From assembly GCA_964369475.1 (NCBI GenBank), contig CAYJFK010000001.1, positions 1 through 64,000 of the forward strand: a DNA stretch of 64,000 nt, read 5' to 3'. Source of the DNA: CAYJFK01 sp964369475 (GTDB lineage Bacteria > Bacillota > Clostridia > Oscillospirales > Feifaniaceae). Shown piece after piece: positions 7,767 to 16,445 of this stretch (positions are counted from its first letter, which is position 1; every line of letters begins with the position of its first letter). The notes beneath the pieces were generated by a model that searched no databases, had not been told where the DNA came from, and was given only the letters and a program-made list of their open reading frames with translations. The translations under genes and the position numbers were made by a program.

Positions 7767-8501
7767 ATGAAGAAAAAATCAGAGTCACTGCAATATATTA
7801 TTGTAATAGCGGCATTTGCTATGCTATCTATATATGCGGTCTTCAACTCAACCGGAAACCCCAACTATGGGGCAATATTCGACAGAAGCGATCTTTTGTT
7901 AGATGCATTTATAGGCACAATCCTCATAAGCGTTATAACGCTTATGGGGACGCTTATTGTTGGGTTTATTTTATTTATGATGATGCGCTCGAAAGTTACC
8001 ATGCTTAGGGCAATAGCAGATGTTTTTAATGAAATTATAATGGGAACACCGCTCCTTGTTATGATATTTATGGTGGCATATGTCTTAGGCCCTGTTATAA
8101 ACTACGACAATAAGTTGGTGCTCGGCATATTAGCGCTCGTCTTGTACAACGGCCCATATACCGCAAACGCATACGAAACAGCCGCCGCTGTTGTAGATCT
8201 TGATCAGTATACCGTTATGGATCTATATGGCTTTAAGTGGTATCAAAAGTACATTTATGTAATAGTTCCGCAGATGGTAAAGCCCTTTATTCCATCGCTA
8301 ATAAACAACCTATCGAGCGTTATTAAGAGCTCGTCTCTACTAAATGTGCTCTCTGTAACAGAGATAACATATATACTTAAAGTAACGGCTGCGCGAGATT
8401 TTGTCTTTATAGAGGGTTATTATGTTATGTGGGGTATGTATTTAATTGTAACAATACCGCTTTCGCTCCTTGCAAAATATATAGGAAAGAAGGTGTCGTA
8501 G
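7767..8501 (+). CDS. Amino-acid-type ABC transporter permease
   Basis: A 244-residue inner-membrane permease with about five membrane segments. The EAA-like loop YETAAAVVDLDQYTVMDLYGFKWYQKYIYVIVPQ matches the HisMQ family, which contacts the ATPase. A single permease suggests a homodimeric channel. It starts 21 bases after the binding protein gene, behind AGGAGA, and its TAG stop shares a base with the GTG start of the ATPase gene. Confidence 0.88.
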   Translation: MKKKSESLQYIIVIAAFAMLSIYAVFNSTGNPNYGAIFDRSDLLLDAFIGTILISVITLMGTLIVGFILFMMMRSKVTMLRAIADVFNEIIMGTPLLVMIFMVAYVLGPVINYDNKLVLGILALVLYNGPYTANAYETAAAVVDLDQYTVMDLYGFKWYQKYIYVIVPQMVKPFIPSLINNLSSVIKSSSLLNVLSVTEITYILKVTAARDFVFIEGYYVMWGMYLIVTIPLSLLAKYIGKKVS

Positions 8502-9211
8502 TGGATTTTATAATAAAGAATGTTACAAAAAGATATGGTACTCAAATAGTACTCGACGATGTATCGATCGAGGTAAAGGGTAAAAGTTCTGTCGGTATAA
8601 TTGGGGAGTCAGGGTGTGGTAAGTCTACCTTGCTTCGTCAGCTTGCAGGAATAGAAATGCCCGATACAGGCGAGATTGTTATAAACGGCAGCTCTCCCAT
8701 ATTGAATAACGACGAGTTTAAGAAGCATATTAGTGTGGTTTTTCAAAAGCACAATTTGTTTCCGCATCTTACAATTAAAAAGAATATAACGCTAATTTTA
8801 AACAAGATTAAGAAATGGGACAAAAACAAAGCCGATGAAACGGCTATGAATTTGCTATCAAGATTACAAATAGAAAAAGAGGCAGATAAAAAACCTCATG
8901 AGGTGTCAGGCGGTCAGGCGCAACGTGCCTCGATTGCACGAGCACTTGCGACAGACCCGCAACTTATGTTCTTGGATGAGCCGACAGCGGCACTCGATCC
9001 GATCTTGACACAGGAAGTTTTAAAGGCTGTCGTTTCGCTTAAAAACGACGGACGAGATTTTATCTTTATCACCCACGAGATAGCATTTCTACGAGAGTTT
9101 GCAGACTATGTAATCTTCCTAAAGGAAGGCAAAATATTAGAACATGGCGACAGATCGTGCCTTGAAAACCCAAAAACGGCAGAGCTTACGGAGTTTTTGA
9201 AGATTTATTAG
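8501..9211 (+). CDS. Amino-acid-type ABC transporter ATPase
   Basis: A 236-residue ABC ATPase with Walker A GESGCGKST, signature VSGGQAQRASIARAL, Walker B LMFLDEP, and the switch His in FITHEIAF. I place the start at the GTG whose G is the last base of the permease stop (TAGTG), because the protein then begins FIIKNVTKRYG as other members do; an upstream ATG in frame would add permease-overlapping residues. The coupling argues for equal synthesis with the permease. Confidence 0.92.
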   Translation: MDFIIKNVTKRYGTQIVLDDVSIEVKGKSSVGIIGESGCGKSTLLRQLAGIEMPDTGEIVINGSSPILNNDEFKKHISVVFQKHNLFPHLTIKKNITLILNKIKKWDKNKADETAMNLLSRLQIEKEADKKPHEVSGGQAQRASIARALATDPQLMFLDEPTAALDPILTQEVLKAVVSLKNDGRDFIFITHEIAFLREFADYVIFLKEGKILEHGDRSCLENPKTAELTEFLKIY

Positions 9212-9223
9212 GTTACAAGGTAC

Positions 9224-9265
9224 AAAAAAGGGAGTAAATGAAGAAATTCATTTGCTCCCTTTTTT
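9224..9265. terminator. Bidirectional terminator
   Basis: A 19-bp stem with one G-U pair (left arm 9224-9242, loop GAAA, right arm 9247-9265) is bounded by A6 and T6 runs, so it can end both the ABC transporter operon and the convergent vanY-like gene. Confidence 0.88.
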
Positions 9266-9277
9266 ATGTGATGTTGG

Positions 9278-10129
9278 TTATTTCCACCTAAAGGGGGTTA
9301 CCTCTTTTTCGTGAGCCACTTCTACAACGATGTATCCGCCATTTCCTATCTCCCAGACCCCCGAAACTTCTAACTCCTCGGGAAGTTCTTCTATTGTCGC
9401 CGAGTAGTAGACCGAGTAGGCTATGCCATCTTTATCTGTATGCGATATTACCTCGCCATCTCTCAAATAGTCGACATATTCTTCAAGGCAGAGATCCATA
9501 TTATATAGTATCTCAGAATGAGGGAGGCCAACATAGCGGTAGTGCCATGGTTCGTATGTAATACCTGTTATCTCGGTTTTATCTTTAGGAAAACGCAGTG
9601 TGTAGCCATACTCGTGCATGTTGGATAAAAACCAAGCACCGGCAGGGCTGTTTTCGATGTTGGAAGTAAGTGTTCCTCCTTGGTAGGAGTTGGAAATATC
9701 CACAGCATATCCACTTTGATGCTCTGATGTACCAGGGATTGCAATTATCGAGGCGGTGGCGGCTTCGGCTTCTTCTTGTGAGTATCCTTGATTTAAGTAG
9801 GATGCCACTCTGTTGTCGAATAAATTTTTCTGAGAGGAATACCTCCTGTAACCACTAACTACAACATAATCTGTCACCCCGTCTGCCTCCATAGCACTTA
9901 TCATTGCCTTTGCAAAGGAGGCGGCTTGCTCGTTTAACTGTATGGCGGCAAGGGTAACCTTAACGCCTGCATTCATGAGAGGCATTAAGTTTGGTGGTAT
10001 ATATTCGCTATCTAAAGGAGATGTTGTACTGATCAAGAACCTGTTTTTGCTTATATCTTCGGGGGAAAAGGCAAAAACAGAGGTACTGAGCATTGCTGCT
10101 GTCAGCACAAGGCATATAAATTTTTTCAT
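9278..10129 (-). CDS. D-alanyl-D-alanine carboxypeptidase, VanY type
   Basis: A secreted zinc peptidase of family M15B that trims the terminal D-Ala from peptidoglycan stem peptides. A signal peptide of about 20 residues precedes the domain. The metal and catalytic signature is visible: SEHQSGYAVDIS (His and Asp ligands) and EPWHYRYV (catalytic Glu/His). SGYRRYSSQKNLF is the conserved upstream segment. The C-terminal 70 residues form a small beta-rich extension with no family I recognise. Start supported by AAGGAAG at suitable distance. Confidence 0.85.
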   Translation of the reverse strand: MKKFICLVLTAAMLSTSVFAFSPEDISKNRFLISTTSPLDSEYIPPNLMPLMNAGVKVTLAAIQLNEQAASFAKAMISAMEADGVTDYVVVSGYRRYSSQKNLFDNRVASYLNQGYSQEEAEAATASIIAIPGTSEHQSGYAVDISNSYQGGTLTSNIENSPAGAWFLSNMHEYGYTLRFPKDKTEITGITYEPWHYRYVGLPHSEILYNMDLCLEEYVDYLRDGEVISHTDKDGIAYSVYYSATIEELPEELEVSGVWEIGNGGYIVVEVAHEKEVTPFRWK

Positions 10130-10171
10130 TATCGTTCTTCCTTATATAATATGTAGTAATCTTATACTATT

Positions 10172-10200
10172 ATGTTAACACAAAAAATGTTTTTTTTCAA
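10172..10200 (-). promoter_or_regulatory. Candidate promoter of vanY-like gene
   Basis: Minus-strand TTGAAA (10195-10200), 17-bp spacer, TAACAT (10172-10177), 42 bases before the start codon. Confidence 0.4.
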
Positions 10201-10205
10201 CTAAA

Positions 10206-10252
10206 TTTGACAGCGTGCTTCGTCACATTTTTTGAATGATAGGTTGTATACT
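10206..10252 (+). promoter_or_regulatory. spoIIGA promoter region with Spo0A-box candidates
   Basis: Read on the minus strand, TGTCAAA (10206-10212) and TGACGAA (10219-10225) match the Spo0A box TGNCGAA with one and zero mismatches. The second overlaps the -35 position of a TATACT -10 element (10247-10252). In Bacillus subtilis spoIIG is activated by phosphorylated Spo0A at boxes overlapping a poor -35, which is the same geometry. This is inference from short motifs. Confidence 0.5.
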
Positions 10253-10299
10253 TCTGTATGTGTACAAAAGCCAAGCTATATAGAGAAATGGAGGGCGTG

Positions 10300-11148
10300 A
10301 TGAATAGGGTTATATACCTTGATACACTTTTTGCATTTAATTTTGTTCTCGACTACATACTTATTTCGGGAGTAAAGGCCATATCCAAAACAGACATTCG
10401 CCTAACCCGACATATAGCAGGTGCGGCAGTAGGAGGGCTACTTGCCGTTGCGGCGGTACTGCTTGACAGTGGAATGACAGTTCGGATACTTGGAGCGCCA
10501 ATAATGGTGCTTATAGCATTTGGATTTGGGGGCAGGGGGAGATATATAAAAATATTACTTCTACTGCTTGCCGTTGCCACAGGGATTGGCGGTGGAATTT
10601 TTGCACTCTACTACCTTATTGGCGACGGTGCAAACTTTGCTGTATACTCGGGGGCGGCATACCTTAATATATCTCCACTAACATTTGTGGCGGCACTACC
10701 CATTTCTTATATAATAGTGTCCTTAGCATATAAAATCTTTGCAATTAGCGGCATGTCTCGTCAGATAGCATCGGTAGAGCTTGTAATAGAGGGCATGAAA
10801 TTTTCTGGCAAAGGGCTTATCGACACAGGCGCATCGCTCTGCGAACCGTTGTCGGGGCGGCAGGCTATAATTGTGCAAAAGAGCTTAATAGCACCGATAA
10901 TTAATAATATAGACATGAGCAAAACACGTCTTGTGCCATTTTCCACAGTATCTGGCGAGGACTTTATGCAGGCAGTAAAATGCAATATTTCGGTTATGGT
11001 CGGAGAAAAAAGGGTTACACATATGGGGGTATATGCGGCACTTTGCGACAGACCACTCTCGGGGGACGGGAGTTATCAAATAATACTTGGTCACGCAGTA
11101 ATGGCGGGGCTTGATAAGGGGGAGCTATTTAATGAAATCAGCATTTAA
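10300..11148 (+). CDS. spoIIGA: SpoIIGA, pro-sigma-E processing peptidase
   Basis: SpoIIGA is the membrane-bound aspartic protease of the mother cell that cleaves pro-sigma-E after a signal from the forespore. The product has five membrane segments at the N terminus starting MNRVIYLDTLFAFNFVLDY, then a cytoplasmic protease domain with the catalytic LIDTGASLCEPLSG motif. The start is chosen because GGAGGG lies six bases before it; an in-frame upstream ATG lacks a ribosome binding site. The gene overlaps sigE by 17 bases, as expected for the spoIIG operon. Confidence 0.93.
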   Translation: MNRVIYLDTLFAFNFVLDYILISGVKAISKTDIRLTRHIAGAAVGGLLAVAAVLLDSGMTVRILGAPIMVLIAFGFGGRGRYIKILLLLLAVATGIGGGIFALYYLIGDGANFAVYSGAAYLNISPLTFVAALPISYIIVSLAYKIFAISGMSRQIASVELVIEGMKFSGKGLIDTGASLCEPLSGRQAIIVQKSLIAPIINNIDMSKTRLVPFSTVSGEDFMQAVKCNISVMVGEKRVTHMGVYAALCDRPLSGDGSYQIILGHAVMAGLDKGELFNEISI

Positions 11149-11863
11149 ACTAAGGGAGAGGGCGGTTATTGCCGCAGTTAAGGCAAAACTTGCCCTCTTA
11201 AGGGCGATGGGGCTTGCAGAGAGCAACGTGCACTACATAAACGGCCCCGACACACTGCCACCGCCACTATCGAGAGAGGAGGAAGCGGAGCTTTTGTCGA
11301 GGCTTGGGCGTGACGAAGTTGTAAGAAACAGGCTGGTAGAGCGAAATCTACGTCTTGTGGTCTATATATCGAGAAAGTACGAAACGACAGGCATTGGTAT
11401 AGAGGATTTGGTTTCTATTGGCACGATAGGACTTATAAAAGGGGTTAACACCTTTAAGCCGGACAGAGGGATAAAGCTTGCGACATATGCCTCTCGTTGT
11501 ATTGAAAATGAAATTTTAATGTTTTTAAGAAAAAACCAAAACTCACGCTATGATGTATCGATAGACGAACCGCTTAACGTAGACTGGGACGGTAACGAGC
11601 TACTACTGTCCGATATACTGGGCACAGAAGGGGACACGACGTCGCAGGAGATAGAGGCGAGAGAGGAAAAAGAGGCGCTTCACGAGGCTGTTTCAAGACT
11701 TGCCGACCGTGAGCGACTTATAATGGAACATCGCTTTGGCATGAGAGGGCCTGAAAAAACACAAAAGGATGTTGCAGACCTGCTTGGAATATCACAGTCA
11801 TATATATCAAGGCTTGAAAAGAAAATTTTAACAAAGCTCAAATTAATGGTCGCCGAGAAATAG
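11132..11863 (+). CDS. sigE: RNA polymerase sigma-E factor precursor
   Basis: Sigma-E drives early mother-cell gene expression during sporulation. The 243-residue product carries the pro-sequence ending near NVHYINGPDTLPPPLS, where SpoIIGA cleaves, then regions 2 (RNLRLVVYISRKY, DLVSIGTIGLIKGVNTF), 3 and 4 (ISQSYISRLEKK). It starts within the end of spoIIGA behind GGGGGA, so the substrate and its protease are co-translated. Sigma-E promoter-like sequence upstream of spoIIID in this window fits an intact regulon. Confidence 0.95.
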   Translation: MKSAFKLRERAVIAAVKAKLALLRAMGLAESNVHYINGPDTLPPPLSREEEAELLSRLGRDEVVRNRLVERNLRLVVYISRKYETTGIGIEDLVSIGTIGLIKGVNTFKPDRGIKLATYASRCIENEILMFLRKNQNSRYDVSIDEPLNVDWDGNELLLSDILGTEGDTTSQEIEAREEKEALHEAVSRLADRERLIMEHRFGMRGPEKTQKDVADLLGISQSYISRLEKKILTKLKLMVAEK

Positions 11864-11897
11864 CGAGATATTAAGAGAAAACAAGAGAAAATCTTAG

Positions 11898-11980
11898 AAC
11901 GGGGGAGTTGATGCTTCCTCGTTTTTCAATTTAATAAAAATTTATTTAAAATGTGCCAAACGGCACATTTACTTTTTTTG
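11898..11980 (+). terminator. Tandem hairpins after sigE
   Basis: First hairpin CGGGGGAG/CTTCCTCG (11900-11921, two G-U pairs) ends in TTTTT. A second perfect stem AAATGTGCC-aaac-GGCACATTT (11949-11970) is followed by ACTTTTTTT. Together they separate sigE from the PspA unit. Confidence 0.75.
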
Positions 11981-11996
11981 AAAAAGGCTGTATAAT
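11968..11996 (+). promoter_or_regulatory. Promoter of the PspA unit
   Basis: TTTACT (11968-11973), 17-bp spacer and perfect TATAAT (11991-11996), overlapping the tail of the second sigE terminator hairpin and 66 bases before the first start codon. Confidence 0.55.
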
Positions 11997-12061
11997 ATTA
12001 AACGTAGGGTAGAGAAAAGATTCCCTAACAAGTCGGGTAATAAGTATATAGGTGGTTCGCA

Positions 12062-12361
12062 ATGAAAAAAGGATTTGGCGGAATAGGCTGTGCACTTATT
12101 GTCGGGGCGATAATAATAGCTCTTGCCGTAGTAGGCGGAGCGGGAGGTGCAGCAATTTTGGGCGGTATTATATCAGGGGCAATGGTTATCGGCTTGATCG
12201 TTATAGCTGTTATAATCGGACTTATTTTTTGGAGTGTATCTCTACATAAGAAGGATGAAAACGTTAAACGTGCCGATAGGATCCTTAACAAAGAACTCGA
12301 GGAGTTCGACAAGGGCGGCGTGGAGTCGCTCGCTAAGAAATACGAAGACATCGAAAACTAA
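12062..12361 (+). CDS. Small glycine-rich membrane protein
   Basis: A 99-residue protein with two closely packed hydrophobic segments rich in Gly and Ala (about residues 8-38 and 40-60; GGAGGAAILGGIISGAM suggests a glycine zipper) and a charged 38-residue C-terminal tail likely to be cytoplasmic. I do not recognise a family. It starts behind AGGTGG and lies 25 bases before pspA, so it may anchor or signal to the PspA protein at the membrane. Confidence 0.75.
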   Translation: MKKGFGGIGCALIVGAIIIALAVVGGAGGAAILGGIISGAMVIGLIVIAVIIGLIFWSVSLHKKDENVKRADRILNKELEEFDKGGVESLAKKYEDIEN

Positions 12362-12386
12362 TATTATTTTAAAGGAGAAATGAAAA

Positions 12387-13064
12387 ATGGGAATTTTCAG
12401 AAGATTTGCAGACATCGTGGAGGCAAACATCAACGCACTTATCGACAAGGCAGAGGATCCTGCTAAGATGGTAGATCAGTACCTAAGACAAGCGCAAGAG
12501 GATCTTGCAGAGGTTAAGGTAGAAACAAGCGGAGTTATCGCCGAGGTCAACCGTGCAAAGAGAGAGCTCGACAGCAACTCAGCAGAGATCGACCGCTACA
12601 CAGACCTTGCTAAGAAGGCACTTCAGAGTGGTAACGAGGGCGATGCTAAGCAGTTCCTTGCCAAAAAGCAAGAGCTTGAAGTTACAGGCCAGACTCTAAA
12701 AGCTGCATACGATGTTGCACACACAAATGCCGCTAAGATGCGTCAGCTATACGAAAAACTAACAAACGACATAAAGACTCTTGAGGGCAAGAGAGAGCAA
12801 ATCAAGGCAAAAATGGCTCTTGCAGAGACACAGGAGAAGGTAAACAAGCTCGGCAGCTCGGCAGATAACTTTAACAGCACAATGGGTGCAATGCGCCGTA
12901 TGGAAGACAAGGCGAATAAGATGCTCGACATGGCAAATGCTTCTGCAGAGCTCGATGCAGCTGTTGAAGACGACATTTCTTCGATAGCTTCCAAGTACGA
13001 AGGCGCTAACACAAAGAGCGTTGACGACGAGCTTGCCGCACTAAAGGCAGAGCTTAACCTATAA
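12387..13064 (+). CDS. pspA: PspA/IM30 family protein
   Basis: PspA proteins (ESCRT-III superfamily) coat and repair stressed membranes. The 225-residue product starts with the amphipathic helix MGIFRRFADIVEANINALIDKAEDPAKMVDQ and then is a long coiled coil through RELDSNSAEIDRYTDLAKKALQSGNEGDAKQFLAKKQEL. Family length is about 220. AAAGGAG is 7 bases before the start. The neighbouring small membrane protein is probably its partner. There is no sigma-54 type promoter. Confidence 0.9.
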   Translation: MGIFRRFADIVEANINALIDKAEDPAKMVDQYLRQAQEDLAEVKVETSGVIAEVNRAKRELDSNSAEIDRYTDLAKKALQSGNEGDAKQFLAKKQELEVTGQTLKAAYDVAHTNAAKMRQLYEKLTNDIKTLEGKREQIKAKMALAETQEKVNKLGSSADNFNSTMGAMRRMEDKANKMLDMANASAELDAAVEDDISSIASKYEGANTKSVDDELAALKAELNL

Positions 13065-13091
13065 GAATTATCTCAGTAAAAATACCGATTA

Positions 13092-13131
13092 AAACAACCC
13101 CCAAGCACTATATGGTGCTTGGGGGTTGTTT
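13092..13131. terminator. Terminator between pspA and M20 genes
   Basis: A 17-bp perfect stem (AAACAACCCCCAAGCAC and its complement) with a six-base loop, T-rich on the plus strand and A-rich on the other, suitable for both convergent units. Confidence 0.85.
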
Positions 13132-13162
13132 GGTTACTCGTATTAAGAGAAAATTTCGTATT

Positions 13163-14467
13163 CTACTCGGGTTTTGTATACTCATAACCAAGCTCGTCAA
13201 GTGTTTTGTAGTCTTCAAGCTCTAATAACAGTCCACGATATCCGCCTTTAACTTTGCGTGAAGAAGTGTCGTAGCTTGACTTTAAAAAGTCCACTGCATA
13301 ACGAGCGGCACAGGCAGAGCCTGTCGCAAGGACATCTTCATTTAGGTCAAACTCGGGGTTATGGTGAGCGGCACCTATGCCTTTTGCATCGTCTTTCATA
13401 CCGAGAAGTGCAAACACACCGGGGTATTGGGCGATAAATCTGCCAAAGCTCTCAGAACCCATCCAAGGTTCGATCGTGCCGACATTTTCAGCGCCGATTT
13501 CATCGGCAAAAATTCCTCTTGCAAAGCCTGCAAGCTCGGCATCGTTAACGACAGGGTATGTCGGCCCACCGAGGAGAGTGTATTTATATGTGCATTTATA
13601 CGTTTTACATATGCTGTCTACAAGATGCATAAATTCCTCTTTAAATGTCTTGCCTGCACCGTCTCTGTCAAAAAATCTTGCTGTGCCCGTGAAGTGCAGG
13701 GTCTGAGGAATAATGTTAGGTGCAGAGCCTGCATTGATAGCGCCGACAGAGTGTGCGAGAGGGGTGAAGGGGCCGATTTTTGTCATTCTCATTGCGTCTA
13801 TTGCATTGTAGAGTGCTACAAAAGCCGCAATTGGGCTGTTTGCCTGATCGGGTCTCGAGCCATGACCTCCTGTGCCTTCGATTTCAATTCCATACCAAAA
13901 GCTACCTGCCATCATGCCACCGTCGTTTATGCTTACACGGCCAGCCTCAGACAGTGCGTGAAGGTGGAATGCAAAGCATGTGTCGATGTGAATTTTATTA
14001 TCATCTAAATATTTGAATACATGCTTAATATTGCCTGTTCCTTCTTCGCCTCGCTCGAAGCAAAAGTATACTGTACCTTTAATTTCGTCTTTTTTCTCAA
14101 GCAATACCTTTATTGCACCGAGTAGCATGGCTGTGTGACCATCGTGTCCGCAAGCGTGCATAACACCTTCTTTTTTGCTCTTGCAACTGCGTTTTTGTGT
14201 TAGGTTGTTGTCGGGCTCGTTGACAGGAAGAGCATCTATGTCGCCTCTAAGTGCTACCGCCCTGCCTGAACTTTCATCGCCTACAATCTTCGCCAATATG
14301 CCGCCATCTTCAATTTCGACATATTCGACTCCCATTTTGTCAAGCTCTGCCATGATATGCTTAACTGTCTCAAATTCTTTTCCGGAAACTTCGGGGTTTT
14401 CGTGAAAATGCCTTCTTTGTGCTATAATGTAGTCCTCATGTTTTTTTGCAATGTCGAGAAATGTCAT
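13163..14467 (-). CDS. M20D amidohydrolase, second tandem copy
   Basis: A 434-residue metallo-amidohydrolase of the peptidase M20D group, which removes acyl groups from N-acyl amino acids or cleaves small peptides. The signatures RRHFHENPEVSGKEF, ALRGDIDALP, MHACGHDGHTAMLLGA, FERGEEG and AAHHNPEFD hold the expected dinuclear metal ligands and catalytic Glu. It lies 57 bases behind a close paralogue with its own GGAGG site. The pair clearly arose by tandem duplication. Substrate unknown; cytoplasmic, as no signal is seen. Confidence 0.87.
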   Translation of the reverse strand: MTFLDIAKKHEDYIIAQRRHFHENPEVSGKEFETVKHIMAELDKMGVEYVEIEDGGILAKIVGDESSGRAVALRGDIDALPVNEPDNNLTQKRSCKSKKEGVMHACGHDGHTAMLLGAIKVLLEKKDEIKGTVYFCFERGEEGTGNIKHVFKYLDDNKIHIDTCFAFHLHALSEAGRVSINDGGMMAGSFWYGIEIEGTGGHGSRPDQANSPIAAFVALYNAIDAMRMTKIGPFTPLAHSVGAINAGSAPNIIPQTLHFTGTARFFDRDGAGKTFKEEFMHLVDSICKTYKCTYKYTLLGGPTYPVVNDAELAGFARGIFADEIGAENVGTIEPWMGSESFGRFIAQYPGVFALLGMKDDAKGIGAAHHNPEFDLNEDVLATGSACAARYAVDFLKSSYDTSSRKVKGGYRGLLLELEDYKTLDELGYEYTKPE

Positions 14468-14524
14468 AATTTATACCTCCAAATTTAATAATTACCTATT
14501 TATCGCATTGTATATATGCGCATA

Positions 14525-15835
14525 TTATTTCACATTTTGCTTATCGTACTCATAGCCGAGCTCGTCTAATCTTTCGTAGTTTTCAAGCTCTAAAAGCAGT
14601 GCTTTAAAACCTCCTTTAAACTTATTGTCAGAAGTTTCAATCTCTGACTTTAAAAACTCAACAGCATATTTTGCCGCACACGCTGTGCCCGTTACAAGAA
14701 TGTCGTCGTTAAACTCGAAATTAGGGTTGTGGTGAGGAGCACCAACGCCTTTTGATTCGTCCCGCATTCCTAAAAGAGCAAATACTCCGGGATATTGCGC
14801 TACAAATCTACCAAAGCTTTCAGATGCCATCCAAGGCTCTATGTTTCCCACATTTTCACTGCCTATTTCCTCTGCAAATATCCCACGTGCAAAGGCTGCA
14901 AGCTCGGCATTGTTTACAACGGGGAATGTTGGTCCATGCAGTATATTGTACTTATAAGTGCAATTATATGCTTTGCAAATGCTGTCGACGATATGCATAA
15001 ATTCCTTTTTGAAAACCTTGCCTACACCTACAATATCAAAAAATCTTGCTGTACCTGTAAATGTAAGTGTTTGAGGTATTATGTTGTGCGCTGTTCCGCT
15101 GTTAACAGCGCCTATTGAATGCGTTAGGGGACTGAATGGATCTATTTTTGTCATTCTCATTGCGTCTATTGCACTACCAATCGCAAGGAAAGCAGCAATC
15201 GGATTGTTTGCTTGATCAGGCCTTGACCCATGCCCGCCTGTACCTTCTATTTCAACATTATACCAAAAGAAACCTGCCATCATGCCGCCATCATTAATGC
15301 TAATGTGACCTGCATCTGATAGTGAATGTGTATGGAAAGCAAAAGCAGAGTCGATGTGAATTTTGTTATCTTCGATGTATTTGAATATATAATCTACATT
15401 GTCTGTAAGTTCCTCGCCTCTTTCAAAGCAAAAATATACTGTGCCGCTTATTTCTGCTTTTTTTTCGAGGAGCACTTTAATTGCGCCAAGCAGCATTGCG
15501 GCATGACCGTCATGTCCACATGCGTGCATAATACCTTTGTTTTTGCTCCTAAGAGGTCTCTTGCCAATTGGATTGTTCTCAGGTTCGTCGATTGGCAGAG
15601 CATCGATATCGGCTCTAAGCGCAACAGCCCTGCCCGATGGTATGTCGCCAACAATTTTTGCTAAAATACCGCCGTTTTCGACTTCGACATATTCAATGCC
15701 GATCTTGCTAAGCTCTCCCTTGATGTGCTTTAATGTTTCAAACTCTTGATTTGAAACCTCGGGATTTTCGTGAAAATGTGCACGCTGTGCTTTAATGTAC
15801 CCTTCGTATCTTTTTGCTATTTCGATATAACTCAT
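14525..15835 (-). CDS. M20D amidohydrolase, first tandem copy
   Basis: A 436-residue paralogue of the neighbouring amidohydrolase, collinear over its full length. It shows RAHFHENPEVSNQEF, ALRADIDALP, MHACGHDGHAAMLLGA, FERGEEL and APHHNPNFE, so both copies keep all metal-binding residues and are presumably active. Differences cluster in loops, for example IDPFSPLTHSIG against IGPFTPLAHSVG, which hints at slightly different substrates. AAAGGAGG precedes the start. It is the first gene of the two-gene unit. Confidence 0.87.
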   Translation of the reverse strand: MSYIEIAKRYEGYIKAQRAHFHENPEVSNQEFETLKHIKGELSKIGIEYVEVENGGILAKIVGDIPSGRAVALRADIDALPIDEPENNPIGKRPLRSKNKGIMHACGHDGHAAMLLGAIKVLLEKKAEISGTVYFCFERGEELTDNVDYIFKYIEDNKIHIDSAFAFHTHSLSDAGHISINDGGMMAGFFWYNVEIEGTGGHGSRPDQANNPIAAFLAIGSAIDAMRMTKIDPFSPLTHSIGAVNSGTAHNIIPQTLTFTGTARFFDIVGVGKVFKKEFMHIVDSICKAYNCTYKYNILHGPTFPVVNNAELAAFARGIFAEEIGSENVGNIEPWMASESFGRFVAQYPGVFALLGMRDESKGVGAPHHNPNFEFNDDILVTGTACAAKYAVEFLKSEIETSDNKFKGGFKALLLELENYERLDELGYEYDKQNVK

Positions 15836-15905
15836 AATTGCAGCCTCCTTTTATATATAGCTTTAGCTAAAATAATTCGTAGACAAAGAGTTAATTTTAA
15901 ACAAA

Positions 15906-15929
15906 AGCGCCAAAGTTTCCTTTGGCGCT
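15906..15929 (-). terminator. Terminator of lipoprotein gene
   Basis: Minus-strand stem AGCGCCAAAG-gaaa-CTTTGGCGCT followed by TTTTGTTT, 30 bases after the lipoprotein stop. Confidence 0.8.
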
Positions 15930-15958
15930 AAAATTTCGCCACAAGGGCATTTTAGTTG

Positions 15959-16414
15959 TTATACACCTTTAATTGCAATGTCGAAATCTTCGGCCGAAAC
16001 TCCATTTTCGAAGAAGATCGAGAATGTTTTGTTATCTTCGCTCCAAGTTGCAAAGTGCAACACACCGTCTTTGCCGAGCATCTCTACATCAAATCCTTTG
16101 GATTTATTTATCTCGCTCTCGTTGTATGTCGAAAGATCAACGCCGCCTATATCCGCACCTGTTTCTTTAACCATGCGGTATGTTATTGTTTGCTCGTCGT
16201 TTTTATAAATAGCTTGGAATATCTCGCCATCTACAATCCAAAATGTTTCCTCATAAGAAACGCCTGGGAGATCGAAGGGTGTGTTTGGATTGTATCCAAG
16301 AGCATCTGCAACTTCGTTGTAGCTGTTGTACTGTACAAGATCATCGGTCGGGGCGCTGCTACATGCTGAAAGTGCTAATGTTAGCACAGTTAATAAAATT
16401 AATAGCTTTTTCAT
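15959..16414 (-). CDS. Hypothetical lipoprotein
   Basis: A 151-residue protein with a clear lipoprotein signal (MKKLLILLTVLTLALSACSS) and a mature part of about 130 residues. It contains LVQYNSYNEVADALGYNPNTPFDLPG, followed by beta-rich sequence ending ENGVSAEDFDIAIKGV. I do not recognise a family; the pattern is similar to small secreted proteins that gauge membrane or envelope state, but this is not more than an impression. AAGGACGG precedes the start. It follows the acidic membrane protein gene at 32 bases. Confidence 0.7.
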   Translation of the reverse strand: MKKLLILLTVLTLALSACSSAPTDDLVQYNSYNEVADALGYNPNTPFDLPGVSYEETFWIVDGEIFQAIYKNDEQTITYRMVKETGADIGGVDLSTYNESEINKSKGFDVEMLGKDGVLHFATWSEDNKTFSIFFENGVSAEDFDIAIKGV

Positions 16415-16445
16415 TTTTATTTCCGTCCTTTTAATTTAATCGATT

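Noticed and set aside
13361..14008. 215-codon open frame on the plus strand opposite an M20 gene
   Set aside because: It lies wholly antisense to a conserved enzyme, lacks a ribosome site and shows low-complexity, Cys-rich sequence typical of a shadow frame.
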